Assembly: GCA_034231615.1 (NCBI GenBank)
Contig: CM067316.1
Location: forward strand, 23,831,791-23,895,790
Direction: 5' to 3'
Source: Meghimatium bilineatum
Taxonomy: Eukaryota > Mollusca > Gastropoda > Stylommatophora > Philomycidae
Length of the DNA: 64,000 bases
Shown: positions 12,101-21,135 of the stretch, piece after piece
Layout of the letters: every line of letters begins with the position of its first letter
Position numbering within the stretch: position 1 is the stretch's first letter
Program-made: the position numbers and the translations under genes
Notes under the pieces: generated by a model
Told to the model about the DNA's origin: nothing
The model's input: the letters and a program-made list of their open reading frames with translations, nothing else
Databases searched by the model: none

Positions 12101-12197
12101 TTATATTAATGCAGTTAGAGATCCAATGCTAGTCGGGGGCTGGAAAACAACAAAAGCTGAAGAAATACTGCAATATTTAAATAATTTTAAATTGTGA
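4528..12197 (+). CDS. RIMOC1: RIMOC1/C5orf51 homologue, last four exons (5' end not seen)
   Basis: Joined exons are 4528-4580, 5230-5358, 9429-9573 and 11776-12197, giving about 248 residues to a TGA stop. The vertebrate protein is about 294 residues, so roughly the first 50-100 residues are missing here. Diagnostic conserved stretches are ECFHWRKGALLYMYCHTL in the second listed exon and GILSDTHLLALMYCGEMCYW in the last. In the known family this is a cytosolic partner of RAB7A and of the MON1-CCZ1 exchange factor, acting in late endosome/lysosome and mitophagy traffic. An acidic, serine-rich insert (DSEADDEDNS) precedes the second conserved block. All junctions use GT-AG; the third intron is phase 1, the others phase 0. 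The N-terminal exons are probably upstream of the window or too divergent to see. No promoter or clear poly(A) site was assigned. Confidence 0.9.
5230..5358 (+). CDS. RIMOC1: RIMOC1 exon with the WRKGALLYMYCH block
   Basis: The acceptor AAAACAG and donor GTCAGT bound 43 codons in phase 0. The central block E-C-F-H-W-R-K-G-A-L-L-Y-M-Y-C-H is the most conserved part of the family and makes the identification secure. Confidence 0.88.
5522..5650. mobile_element. 129-bp piggyBac-type MITE (P1)
   Basis: It is flanked exactly by TTAA at 5518-5521 and 5651-5654, the piggyBac target site. The left end reads CCCCTTAGCTGTGGAGGT and the right end is its inverted match (CCTCGACAGCTAAGGGG). The inverted repeats extend about 40 bp, through ATCCTTAAGGAT, leaving a short unique centre. 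There is no coding capacity, so it needs a transposase from elsewhere. It lies in a RIMOC1 intron. Confidence 0.8.
6051..6101. repeat. (AT)n microsatellite
   Basis: About 25 uninterrupted AT units in a RIMOC1 intron. Confidence 0.95.
6600..6850 (+). repeat. Interspersed repeat R1, copy 1
   Basis: It shares an ordered block with 9960-10100 and 48420-48570: GGGTGCAA..GAATA, CCACTGTC, CTTTCTAGGCA, GCGACTAAG.AAAGTTG, CTGACAACC and CATTGTCAC. The interior resembles the 5' part of S2 (GCGACTAAG). Probably a SINE-like retroposon; the ends were not resolved. Confidence 0.6.
6905..7375. repeat. Interspersed repeat W, copy 2
   Basis: Collinear with 1075-2330 but without the S1 insertion, so it shows the uninterrupted form of that repeat. 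No coding capacity or terminal inverted repeat was recognised. Confidence 0.6.
7380..8325. other. RIMOC1 intron sequence without recognised features
   Basis: AT-rich sequence. No repeat family or exon was recognised. Confidence 0.5.
8326..8422. repeat. Short tandem repeat, about 37 bp x 3
   Basis: Three imperfect units each contain AATCATCTAGATGTTTA or AATAATCTAGATGTTTAC. Confidence 0.75.
8571..8881 (-). mobile_element. tRNA-derived SINE (T1), copy 1
   Basis: On the minus strand the head reads GCGCGGTAGCCTAGTGGATA (A box TAGCCTAGTGG), followed about 50 bp later by GGTTCGAAACC (a perfect B box). The body holds CAACCCGGACAT, then CAGGTACTCATTTACAGCTG and a tail ending near a run of T/A. It is flanked by AAAAATTAGTA at 8560-8570 and 8882-8892. 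A second copy lies at 63239-63520. The block around TACTCATTTACAGCTGAGTC may be a conserved central SINE domain. Confidence 0.88.
8885..9115 (+). mobile_element. LINE C-terminal tail fragment
   Basis: The frame reads RFLGHVIRKAKLEHLVTT, then KIKGRRYRGRQRR, NTRDRVFEK and LMQSLN before a stop. This is the typical 'FGHV..R..GRR.RGRQR' end of a non-LTR ORF2. It is severely 5'-truncated, and SINE T1 is inserted at its 5' edge. Confidence 0.7.
9429..9573 (+). CDS. RIMOC1: RIMOC1 exon with acidic insert
   Basis: The acceptor is ATCTAG and the donor GTAGGA. It encodes 48 codons plus one base (phase 1). It reads CLEDGVKFLISML, matching the conserved 'LLDGISYLLQML' helix of the family, then a Ser/Asp/Glu-rich stretch (SSDSEADDEDNS) and LFAQ. 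The split codon completes G of the next exon's GILSD. Confidence 0.8.
9960..10510 (+). repeat. Interspersed repeat R1, long copy
   Basis: The 5' part matches 48420-48600 (GTTCAGGGTGCAA, AAAGTTGG, CTGACAACC.TCACCT). The 3' part matches the end of the SINE at 50750-51075 (GTCACCTCAGTTAC, GGATTATTTCATCATCA). The copy thus joins the R1 head to the SINE-R tail. Confidence 0.65.
10569..10727 (+). mobile_element. S1 retroposon
   Basis: It runs from GAAGACGGATGTGTTGG to a (GAA)n-type tail. Imperfect flanking copies of ATATCTCCTGT/ATATATCCTGT are a probable target duplication. The third RIMOC1 intron contains it. Confidence 0.75.
10740..11775. other. RIMOC1 third-intron sequence without recognised features
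   Basis: Low-complexity and AT-rich. A direct repeat of about 60 bp containing GGCAGTTT.GGCAGA..C.AAACCACATGCA occurs at 11351-11400 and 11408-11445. Nothing else was recognised. Confidence 0.5.
11776..12197 (+). CDS. RIMOC1: RIMOC1 terminal exon
   Basis: The acceptor TTCTGCAG is followed by GAATTCTC; with the carried G this gives G-I-L-S-D-T-H-L-L-A-L-M-Y-C-G-E-M-C-Y-W, the second hallmark block. A polar linker with several cysteines follows, then a C-terminal helix region (TVDIVKIGQLCLENYINAVR) and WKTTKAEEILQYLNNF, equivalent to the family's W-T-AKQIL end. TGA is at 12195-12197. An upstream AG at 11749-11750 would give the wrong phase. Confidence 0.9.
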
Positions 12198-12329
12198 TAC
12201 ATTTCTGTCCTTGAATTCATCTATCTCCTTATTTCATACAGCACATGCTGGGACAACCATGAATTTGACACAAAAAAGTCAATTGTGTGTCTTGTAGTAC
12301 TCTAGAAGTTTCCTTTCGGAAGAAAGATG

Positions 12330-12560
12330 ATGGTAAGAAAACAAAGATGATTATATATCGCTAGATATACATATGGATGCAAATCATGGTCAATGACTAA
12401 CTTGTAAAAGTCAGATCAAAGATTGGGAAATAAAACATCTGAGAAAAGTTGTTGGTGTAACAGGAGAAGATACAGATCACAGCCAGATGTTTTGTCAAGA
12501 TCTAAAATCCCACCCTTACAAACCCATATAAAGCAGTCTCTTTTAATATGGTTCAGTCAC
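12330..12560 (+). mobile_element. LINE tail fragment, degenerate
   Basis: Across frame breaks the sequence suggests YGC.SWSMTN, IKDWEIKHLRKVVGV and LLIWFSHLCRIGEKQVP, the LYGCESW and WFGH motifs of a non-LTR C-terminus. Several lesions. It may overlap the RIMOC1 3' UTR. Confidence 0.5.
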
Positions 12561-12654
12561 CTCTGTAGAATTGGAGAGAAGCAGGTACCACAATAGGCAT
12601 GGGAATGAAAGGACCAGGAATCCGCAACCCTAGAAATAATTGGAACCAGATACA

Positions 12655-12795
12655 GCTGAATTCTGATGTGTGAGGCCATTGGCAATAAAAACAATGACAC
12701 AAAACCTATGTAGACTACATCTTGCTGGAAATTGTGTACAACCATTGTCCTGCTATGACAGAGATCTGGCAAGAGTTTGAGAATGAATTTCTTTA
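12655..12795 (+). mobile_element. S1 retroposon, diverged
   Basis: It matches S1 in order: GATGTGTGAGGCCATTGGC, CTACATCTTGCTGGAAAT, CATTGTCCTGCTA and GAGTTTGAGAATGAA. The GAA tail is lost. Confidence 0.7.
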
Positions 12796-13139
12796 AAATA
12801 GGACAATCTGGTTGGATAATATGAGAGACCAAGTTCTAGTGTGAAACCAAGCCATCAGATAGAATCATCTCACATCCTCACAAAAACTACACCACACCTC
12901 ACTTTACAAGGAAGAAAATGAACTAAATATACACAAATAAGTGATTCTTCATGAGATGTCTCAAAGTTGCACACGTTATGAGAATGCAAGAATTATAGGG
13001 AATGCCCAAGGTTAGAGAAATTACTTTATAATAAGTGGGTGGCAGTCTCAAAGACTGTCTAATATTGCCCTCTCATCTGGTTCTGGGTCTATCATTGGAT
13101 GAGTTTACAACTAACCTCAATATGTTTTCAAAATTTGTG

Positions 13140-13580
13140 TCCTGAAAAAACAAAGTTAAGTTGTTTATTAGAAATGCAAAATCTGTAATGCTTCATGGTT
13201 CTAAAACATCCCAGAAAATCACATTGAAACTACAGATATTTATCAGTAAGCTTCTCTATCATCTACTTTATGTTAGATTGACAGAGTTGATGTCAAATGT
13301 TGAGTTATAGAAGAGAACACACCAACGCCCAGTAGATATAGAGATAGAATGTTGAACATGAAAATGTATAGAGCACAACCTGAGAAAGAAGATTGACAAT
13401 ATAACTAGGCAGGTGCTGTGCTGAAAACTGCAAGGACAGAGAAGCATTTTAAGGCCAAGTAATATCTAGATAAGAACAGTGGAGGAAGAGACCAAATCAA
13501 TTGGAACCTCAAGGGCACAGTTGAAGACAAAATGTGCAGCAAAGAAATTATTGAAACATGACAATTGACGCCCAATGTTC
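13140..13580 (+). mobile_element. LINE C-terminal fragment, degenerate
   Basis: Near the end, a frame reads ISR or similar then TVEEETKSIGTS, resembling the 'RGRP..TW.R..E.E....G' tail of another non-LTR family. Many stops. Assigned from the tail pattern only. Confidence 0.35.
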
Positions 13581-13724
13581 CACAGGGAACTGAAAGGAAA
13601 ATACATGTCAATCTGTTTAGATAAAAACCTGTTTAGATTAAAAAACCATTTGAAAGGCTCACAAAGTAAAACATATTTTGTAAACAATGTTGAGTTACCT
13701 ATGTCATGTCTAAACTTCTTTTGT

Positions 13725-14135
13725 CATGACATGCTCTACAATAATGTATAGCTAAGGCACATAGATAATGAGACATAATATGAATGAATACCAAAGACAG
13801 GATTAATGCCTTTGAGATATGGATATATAAACGGATAAGATAGATAATTGTGGAAAGAGAAAGAAAAAAAGATGCTGTCAACACTGAGTATGAAAAAGGA
13901 TATGAAAATTAAACATGAAATATTTGGACATATTAAAAGTCGTGACAATTAAGAAGACTTTACTTGAAGGTAAAGTTAAGAGGCAACGAGCACAAGGCAG
14001 GAATAGATATAAGTGGAAGGAAAAAAATCATGAAATTGACAGGATAGTCTATAAGAGTCCACCACAAGGCAAGAGACAGGATAGTCCTTTGCAGCCAACA
14101 TTCAATGAGGAGACGGCACTCAATGATGATGACAT
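13725..14135 (+). mobile_element. LINE-B 3' fragment
   Basis: It encodes FEIWIYKRI and KKTLLEGKVKRQRAQGRNRY, then a KWKEKN..EIDRI.YK segment. This matches the C-terminus of the LINE-B copy at 38950-40288 (FEMWVYRRI; KTLLEGKVKGRRARGR). The 3' end again carries GAGGAGACGGCACTCAATGA then GATGATGA. Confidence 0.75.
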
Positions 14136-14139
14136 TGTG

Positions 14140-14789
14140 CAGCAGTATTACTATTATTTGCTCTTCTTTCTTTCCTGGCGACACTGGTAAAAACCATACA
14201 GAATAAATATATTTATAAGTGATAATCATTCAATATATTAATTACAATTCAATGATTAAATATATGTTTCAATTATTCTCATGGATTCTTGTTGTGGAAT
14301 GTTCTTTAATATCATTTTTATTCTACCACTTATTTCAATCTTTGCAAAAAGGAGTATATATATATATATATATATATCTCCCTATCCTATCCTTATTCCC
14401 TATCCTGTCAATTTCATGATTTTTTTCCTTATTTGAGTATATATATATATATAACCAGCTAAGCTAATCTAATCTGTAAGTCAACTTTTTCACCCTCTCT
14501 AAAAAATTATATCCCAGAACTTAGTTCTATCTCATTCAAAATAGTTCCCTAATTATTGTATACACTTATTCCAACACTCCTACCACCAGACACTTTTTAG
14601 AATATCCCTCAACTGTTTCATTGTGTGGGCTTGAGTCAAATGGATTTCAATTTCATGAAATCGGTACTTTCATTATTCTATAAAGTTGCAGGACAAGTAT
14701 CGGATGAGGTTGTGAAAACAGTGAAATGTTGCACTTTGTCAAAAATGCATTTGTGTGACAGACATATGTACAGTAGCATTGACATTTTG
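14140..14789. other. AT-rich sequence, short (TA)n runs
   Basis: Contains (TA)n runs near 14354-14377 and 14439-14453. No gene recognised. Confidence 0.5.
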
Positions 14790-14930
14790 CAAAATCCAAT
14801 TATCCGTGCTCTTTCAATATGCTTATTTGAGTTAAGATTTTATGGAGTGCCCCAATTGATAGTCCACAATCTTTAGCAAACTCTCTGATGGTCAGAAGGC
14901 TGTCAGAGCATATATTTCTTTCACACATGC
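14790..14930 (-). pseudogene. Possible mariner-type helix-turn-helix remnant
   Basis: The minus strand reads SDSLLTIREFAKDCGLSIG then ALHKILTQ. This resembles the second helix-turn-helix of Tc1/mariner transposases (R.LTIR.IAEE.G.S.GS.H.IL). It stops shortly after, and its upstream side is interrupted by the MITE at 14952. Short, so the assignment is tentative. Confidence 0.4.
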
Positions 14931-14951
14931 CATGTTCTGATTGGTTCATTA

Positions 14952-15221
14952 CGGGGAGATGTGTCCATACATTCCAACCTTTTAATATTAGGCTTAATTT
15001 CATACAGATTCCATGATGCGGAGATAAAAATGCAGTGTCTGCTACTGATCATTTGATATGTGCACAATGCACTGAGAGCCCTCAAAGGGCCTTCCAGGAG
15101 AGGGAGCCTCTCATTGCATTGTGCGCAGATCAATGGATGCTGCTTTGTATGCGCCTTTAGCAAAAGTTCATTTCATTTAATGTATAGTTTATTTCGTTAA
15201 AAATGTGGACACATCTCCCCA
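14952..15221. mobile_element. TA-flanked MITE (M1), 270 bp
   Basis: The ends CGGGGAGATGTGTCCA and (inverted) TGGACACATCTCCCCA abut TA at 14950-14951 and 15222-15223. The same termini bound 25286-25997. An internal hairpin pairs GTGCACAATGCA with TGCATTGTGCGC (15060-15127). No coding. Probably a Tc1/mariner-type non-autonomous element. Confidence 0.75.
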
Positions 15222-15223
15222 TA

Positions 15224-15590
15224 ATTTACTATCTCAACAGTGTATAATATGAATGATCTGACTTGACTAGGGTCATCTTCAAAGGATCTATGTCCACTTT
15301 GGAAATGGGAATAACACTCAAATATTTATAACTAATTAGGCAGGACTCGCTAGAAGCCGATTGTAGCATTTCAAAAGTTTTTAAACCAGTTTTTCCATGA
15401 TGAAAGCAAAATCAATGCACACATTTTTTAATATTTAATTTTTTGTTTGAAATGTGAAGAGCACTACTGGGTCACCTACTCTTATAAGATTCGACACAGT
15501 GCATGTACGAAGTTACAGACTTTCGGTTTGGTAGGTGCATTTTGACAAACAGCAGCAATAAGAGTTGAAAATAAATTTGGCCCATTTCAA
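15224..15590. other. Unannotated AT-rich sequence
   Basis: Nothing recognised. Confidence 0.5.
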
Positions 15591-15599
15591 CAAATAAAA

Positions 15600-16480
15600 C
15601 AAGTAGTTAGACAGATGTTTGTACTTTCACCAGACCTTTTCTTTTTATACAGTGAAAACATAATGCGTGCAATAGTTGATATCCCAGCAATATCGGTGGG
15701 AGGACATAACATAAATAATTTAAGATATGCTGATGACACTGTTCTGATTGCTAAATATGAGAAAGATCTTATTTTATTAATTAATTCAAGAATTAATTAA
15801 TGTAGTAGTGACAAAAAGTAAAGAGAAAGGTCTCTTCCTAAACATAAAAAACCCAGAAATAATGGTTATTTCAAAGAAACAAAACACCACAGCATGCAAG
15901 ATCAAAGTGAGATCAGAAGCAGAATAGGGCAGGCAAAAACAACATTCAGAAAATGAACAATATATTGTGTAATATGATCTCATACTGCAAAATAACACAG
16001 CTGAAAAACATATGGAAAAACAACAAAATATAAATGAAAGTGCTAATGTTACAAACTTTTATTTTTCCAGTTGCAACATACGGCTGTGAAACGTGGACCC
16101 TAAGTAAAACAGCGGAAAAGAAGATCTACGTCTTCGAGCTGAAATGCTACAGAAAGATACTTAAAATATCATGAAAGGAAAAAATCAGAAACTCAGATAT
16201 TATAAACACATTGAAGATTCCAGAGTGTTGGTTACTAAACACAATAACAAAAAGAAAACTATGCCTGTTTGGTCATATAAAGAGACACAACTGTTTAGAA
16301 AGACAAATAATTGAGGGAAGAGTACCTGGGAAGAGGAGAAAGGGCAGACCAAGAAGACGATGGACGACATTAAAGATAACATGAATACATCACTATAAAA
16401 TGCAAGCCACATCGCTCAAGACAGAGAGAGGTTCAGAGAGTTCATTGGGAAGATAACATTCTGGAAGGAATATGTCAGAT
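15600..16480 (+). mobile_element. LINE-I, RT palm to 3' end, frameshifted
   Basis: It begins with FVLSPDLFFLYSENIM and NNLRYADDTVLIAKYE (RT catalytic YADD). After several frameshifts it continues with ATYGCETWTLSKTAEKKI, FELKCYRKILKIS, KRKLCLFGHIKRH and GKRRKGRPRRRW. The 3' end (16420-16480) matches the fragment at 20-90. A 5'-truncated, inactive copy. Confidence 0.75.
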
Positions 16481-16509
16481 GACACAATATGATCTTGTTA
16501 TTAGAAGTG

Positions 16510-16900
16510 ATGAAGAGAGCTCTCCAGTGCTATATAACTCCTATACTAACATATGGGTGTGATTCTTGGACAATAAACAAACAAGAAATTGGGAAATTAG
16601 AACAGTAGAGATGTGGTTCTACAGAATAATGCTGAGAATACCAGAAAAACTGATGTGGAGGTGTTTAATGAGTCAAATGCAAGACAGAGCTTAGTCAATA
16701 ATATAAGAAAAAGACAATCTTCATTTTTTGGCCATGTTATGAGACAAGGAGATTTGGAGAACATAGTCACAACAGGCAAGATTGAGGGAAACAATGTGAG
16801 ACAGTTTAACAATCTGGCAAAGCAGGGAAACAAGGATTCTAATACATAATACTGGAGACAGAGAGCCTCTACGCTAGCCTGCATGGCACATGATAATGAT
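16510..16900 (+). mobile_element. LINE-J 3' fragment
   Basis: It matches 28235-28570 and 43380-43985. In broken frames: CYITPILTYGCDSWTINKQE, NNIRKRQSSFFGHVMRQGDL and IHNTGDRE. These are the LTYGC.SWT and FFGH motifs of a non-LTR RT C-terminus. Confidence 0.75.
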
Positions 16901-16983
16901 GAGGTGCACTAGCACAAGGTTCTCACTTGCACTAGGTTATTCACTTCACTATCTACGGGGACAAATATATATTATCTTGTAGT

Positions 16984-17106
16984 ATCTTCCACCCTCGACA
17001 GTTCCCTGCAGTATTGTTTTTGACAAGGAATCGTGCCTGCATACATGTCCGAACCATGCTAGTTTTCGTCGTTTCACTATTGAAAGCAATAAGCTCCTGA
17101 ACACCT
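16984..17106 (-). mobile_element. LINE-A fragment near-identical to 289-414
   Basis: 105 bases (16986-17090) are identical to 291-395; similarity then falls off within a few bases and a minisatellite starts. It encodes the same 'LAFNSETTKTSMVRTCMQAR' frame shadow as the source. The identity indicates a recent copy or gene conversion. Confidence 0.85.
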
Positions 17107-17312
17107 GTGTTGTCTATATCTGATACTGATAACACAGTATTGTCTATATCTGATACTGATAACACAGTATGGTCCATGTTTGTTACTGATAACACATTAT
17201 TGTCCATGTTTGTTACTGATAACACAGTATTGTCCATGTTTGTTACTGATAACATAGTATTGTCCACATGTGTTACGGATAATACAGTATTATCCATATC
17301 TGTTACTGATTC
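17107..17312. repeat. 30-bp minisatellite, about 7 copies
   Basis: The unit is TGTCTATATCTGATACTGAT followed by AACACAGTAT, with variants TCCATGTTTGTTACTG and TCCACATGTGTTACGG. Because 30 is divisible by 3, both strands stay open; this is not evidence of a gene. Confidence 0.92.
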
Positions 17313-17339
17313 AGGCCCGCAGATGGGGGGGGGGGGGTT

Positions 17340-17385
17340 TAATGTAACAAATGGCCATCATCACTTGTGATGGACGAACAACAGC
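17340..17385 (+). mobile_element. LINE-E 3'-end scrap
   Basis: It matches the terminal part of the LINE-E fragments at 36965 and 41890 in the opposite orientation: TAACAAATGG.CATCATCACT and GTGATGGACGAACAAC. A G-run precedes it. Confidence 0.6.
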
Positions 17386-17464
17386 AGTATAAAGATTGAA
17401 TTTATTAATTAAAAAAAATTTTCATTGGGATTGATGTATCAAGCTTATTGTGTACTGTGGGTTG

Positions 17465-17705
17465 AAAAGGGAAGCAAAGAACATCGACACTATTATATGT
17501 CGCATAAGATGACTAAGGAGATTTAGAGGCTATCCCATCCCATCCCATGGAGATCAAAGTTATCCATAGACTATGTCATGCTGAAGTCGGATTCGTCAGT
17601 CCAAAATGTGCAGAAGTGCTGTAAACCATAACACATCTCATTTCGTTCTCTGGACTACATTCTGCGAATTGCAGACGTTTTAGAATGAACTCAAAAGATG
17701 TTTCA
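17465..17705 (+). mobile_element. S2 retroposon
   Basis: Order of blocks: GCAAAGAACATCGACAC, CGCATAAGATGACTAAGGAG, TCCCATGGAGATCAAAGT, GCTGAAGTCGGATTCGTCAG, TGTAAACCATAACACA, TCTGGACTACATTCTGC and AGAATGAAC. The GAA tail is lost. Confidence 0.7.
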
Positions 17706-17734
17706 AGAATGTGGTGCGTTGACAATTTTGTTAA

Positions 17735-18293
17735 TCTCCGTCATCATCAAATGCCGTCTCCACAACGAAGGTTGGCTACAACAGACCTCCAACATCCCCA
17801 CTCTTGGTTTGGTGGTGCACTCTGCTAGACTGTAACCTATCTCCATCTTGTGATGTTACTCTCTCATTTGTATCTCTGACTACCTCTTGCTCACTTCCCT
17901 TGACTTTAGCCTCAAGTAAGGTCTTCAACAAGAAGTCATGTCTTTTAATGTGTCCACAATATTTTATTTGCGTGATCTTTATTTCTCTTAATAATTCTTT
18001 CTTAATATTAAGTGTTTTAGAGCCTCTTTGTTGTTTTTTTCTTCTTTCCATGATCTCCCTATTATTCCATATACTTATATCTCAAAGCATTGATTATATC
18101 TTCTAATTGTTTGTTTAGTGTCCATGTTCCAGAGCCATACATTAATATAGAAGAGATGTAGCATTTTATAATTCTCATTTTTAACTTGTTTGTAATTTGT
18201 TTAGTTGTTTCTATTTTCCTCATGTCATTGAAAGTACTTTTAGCCATTCATATTCTTTTAACTTCTGTTTCACATCTGCCGTTATTTGTGACT
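17735..18293 (-). mobile_element. LINE-B, 3' part (interrupted copy)
   Basis: The minus strand encodes, with breaks, MAKSTFNDMRKIETTKQITN, KMRIIKCYISSILMYGSGTW and LREIKITQIKYCGHIKRHDF, then LLKTLLEAKVKGSEQE. It is collinear with the better copy at 38950-40288. LINE-G1 interrupts it at about 18294; the 5' continuation is at 18809-19000. Confidence 0.8.
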
Positions 18294-18808
18294 GTCCATT
18301 TTTCCATGCCCTGCTGATTAGGTATCAACTCCGCTGGACTGGTCACATTGTCCGTATCCCAGACAAGCGTCTTCCAAAGAGATTATTCTATGGGGAGTTG
18401 TGCAACATTAAACGTTCAAGCAGGGCAGAAAAAGCGCTTCAAGGATCACCTAAAAAAACTCTCACGTACTGCAGCATCGATCCTAGCTCCTGGGAGACTA
18501 CAGCCCTTGATCGCTCAGCTTAGCACACCCAGATCAATGCTGTCAGCACTGAATTCGATAAACAAAGAACACTGCGGGCAATTTACAAACGACGAAAGTG
18601 GAAGGACAAATCTGCAAACTCTTCTACTCCAAACCCTCTACACTCTTCATGCACTGCAATAGAACTTTCCTGGCACGAATCGGACATCTACGAACTCACA
18701 AACCAAATTAGACAATCACAAATGTTTTGTTGTTTTTCTGCTTGTTCGTCACTTTTATTGTTTTTCATGCCATGCTCATCTTCGCTTGCGAAGGAGGAAT
18801 ACCATCAT
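18294..18808 (+). mobile_element. LINE-G1, 3' part, nested in LINE-B
   Basis: The encoded end reads ALLIRYQLRWTGHIVRIPDK, RLPKRLFYGEL, a shifted continuation and a terminal MHCNRTFLARI..HLRTH C2H2-type finger. Its insertion into LINE-B splits a sequence that is continuous at 39480-39540. It is also the empty-site reference for the mariner at 49208-50542: here the site reads ACATCTACGAACTCAC. Confidence 0.8.
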
Positions 18809-19000
18809 GTGTCCAAGATATTGATAATGTTCTACTTGTTGTAGTTTCTCTCCATGTATGTTTAGCGCTTGTTCTTCTGTGACTTTGCTTATTATTATGA
18901 GTTTTGTTTGTTGGATATTTATATCCAGTCCATATTCTTTACTTGATTTATTGACTTGAACTATTAGTCTTTGTAGTTCATGTTCACTTATTGCTTAAAT
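18809..19000 (-). mobile_element. LINE-B, 5' continuation of the interrupted copy
   Basis: It matches 39520-39720: GTGTCCAAGATATTGATA, TACTTGTTGTAGTTTCTCTC, ATATTTATATCCAGTCCATA and GTAGTTCATGTTCACTT. Confidence 0.8.
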
Positions 19001-19355
19001 AATCTTAAATCCCACCACCATCTAAAAATGTAATATACCCTCTGTGGAAGGGGAGTGGAGAGGCTTGCGTTCTTCTACGTTGTCTACTAATCAGTCTCGT
19101 GGCCATAATATAGTTTCACGTAAGCATATGTCCCTCATCAACATCACATCTGTTTTCTAACACCTGTTTCTGTTGTTTCAAACCCCATTAATTAATAGTG
19201 ATGTGGCTTTTGTTTCCTATGGGGTGGTTTCTTCATATGATGGGGTGGTTTCTTCAGAGCCTTTTTTCATACCTAAAAGACTTCGCCTCTCGACAGTGTG
19301 CTGTGTCTTAACTCTTTCAGGACTTGATTATTTTTAGGTTTGGACCAAATTAATT

Positions 19356-19962
19356 TTCAGGAGTAGAAAAATTTCCTTACATGTGTTTTTCATTATATCA
19401 CTTGACATACTAATATTGATAAATAGTGTATGTGTAATATATCATTGGAAAGGGGAATGGATACATAATATGAATATATAAGTACATTGATGATATTTGA
19501 TTACTTCACAAGGTTAGAGTTAGTAAAACACAAAACAAGAAAATGAAAATGTTAATTTATTAGTATAAATATTGTGACTTACCCAAATGTATCCATACTT
19601 GTCATTGATGATATCCATTTTTCAAGAATTTTTACACAAGTATATCCAATTCTCTTCATTATGCATTTTATTTGATGAATTTCTATCAAAAAATGTTAAA
19701 GTTATGTACATTTTTCTGATTGACACCAGAAGCAATAAAAATATGAAAATATTTCAGGGGTAGAAAAATTTCCCTACATGTGTTTTTCATTGTATCACTT
19801 GACATACTAATATTGATAAATAGTGTATGTGTAATATATCATTGGAAAGAGGAATGGATACAGAATATGAATATATAAGTACATTGATCATATATGATTA
19901 CTTCACAAGGTTAGAGTTAGTAAGACACAAAACAAGAAAATGAAAATGTTAATTTAGATTTA
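19356..19962. repeat. Direct repeat pair of about 205 bp, period about 400
   Basis: 19356-19562 and 19756-19960 are nearly identical; both contain GTAGAAAAATTTCC, GACATACTAATATTGATAAA, GTGTAATATATCATTGGAAA and CACAAGGTTAGAGTTAGTAA. The spacer is unrelated. A segmental duplication or two units of a long satellite. Confidence 0.85.
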
Positions 19963-19964
19963 TT

Positions 19965-20340
19965 GACTTAACAGTTCTGTGTCTACGCCAAGATTTTTTC
20001 AGTCATGTCATATTTATAACTCACTGTAAGAATGGAAGATTTATTGACTTAACAGTTCTGTGAGTGTCTCCGCCAAGATTTTTCCAGTCATGTCATATTT
20101 AGAACTCACTGTAAGAATGGAAGATTTATTGACATATAATTCATTGGGTGTTGCCGCCAAGATTTTTTCAGACCTGTCATATTTAGAACTCACTGTAAGA
20201 ATGGAAGATTTATTTACATATAATTCTTTGGGTGTCTCCGCCAAGATTTTTTCAGACCTGTCATATTTAGAACTCACTGTAAGAATGGAAGATTTATTGA
20301 CTTACAGTTCTGTGGATATCTCCGCCAAGGTTTTAAAGTC
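19965..20340. repeat. 84-bp minisatellite, about 4.5 copies
   Basis: GTAAGAATGGAAGATTTATT recurs at about 20026, 20111, 20195 and 20279 (spacing 84-85). Each unit contains CGCCAAGATTTTTTCAG and TCATATTTAGAACTCACT. The unit is 28 codons long, which keeps frames open on both strands. Confidence 0.9.
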
Positions 20341-20369
20341 TTGTCACATGGAAATATACAGCTGTAAGT

Positions 20370-20930
20370 TTTAGGCTGAACTTACTCCTGCCACCTAAGC
20401 ACTACAAAGATTTGCTACATTATTTGGTAACTAGTTTTACATCTATAGCAGAAGGGGCAAACCTAATTTTGTCAGCTAGCTAAATTTAAAATAGCACATC
20501 AAGCTAAACCTTTTAGTTCTATGAAGTGCCAATAAAGTCACAGTTTTCACCAACTGCCAAAAACATCAGGAGATGGAGACTTCCTGCCTTGGAAGTAAAA
20601 AATTGTTGTTTCAGTGTTGAACTATCTCTGGGCACTATCTCCAGAGGTCTGTTCTGTTCTGAACACTGTTTGAAAACACACATTTTCTCCATATGTTGGC
20701 TCGGTGGTAGAGAGGTTTTTTGGTTCACTTCAAAGACACAACTTGGTTGAATTAGCTTCTGGTTTGAAAGCCAATCGTTCACGTTGTACTGGCAATATGA
20801 TTGGATGAAAGCCAATTGTTCACATTGTACTGGTGATGTCATTGCATGCATTAGTCACGTCATAAAATTTGATCATAGTTAAATGGCAATGGTAGGAGAA
20901 GATGAGGTGGGCAAAAGATACTGATATAAT
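20370..20930. other. Unannotated sequence with a small tandem duplication
   Basis: A unit of about 41 bp containing GAAAGCCAAT.GTTCAC.TTG then TACTGG.GATGT occurs twice at about 20766-20845. Open frames here show no recognisable domain. Confidence 0.5.
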
Positions 20931-20934
20931 AATA

Positions 20935-21135
20935 AAACCCATAGTCCGTCAGGGTCGTAGGAGTGTCACATTGATAAATTTGGTACAGAAAGATTTTCAC
21001 ACATCTCTATCCTCTACCATCCTGATAAGTTTTGAAACTTCACACCCTGCCCAGTCATTGATATTATCTAGCCATGTCTTCTTCTGGCCTGCTGGTCTTC
21101 TTTCAACCTCCACCATACCTTGAAGAAGCCTCTTG
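20935..21135 (-). mobile_element. LINE-A-related 3' fragment
   Basis: The minus strand reads KRLLQGMVEVERRPAGQKKT, WLDNINDWAGCEVSKLIRM and VTLLRP-stop, equivalent to the LINE-A tail ILQGTVEGGRSRGG..KTW and VVSLRP. The same AAACCCATA.TCCGTCAGGG 3' end is seen. Confidence 0.75.

Noticed and set aside
17107..17370. Open frames with repeated DNTVLS(M/I) residues
   Set aside because: A result of the 30-bp unit length; no start context, no flanking exon signals, open on both strands.
20041..20374. Open frames with repeated AKIFSDLSYLELTVRMEDL residues
   Set aside because: Translation of the 84-bp satellite on both strands; no splice or start support.
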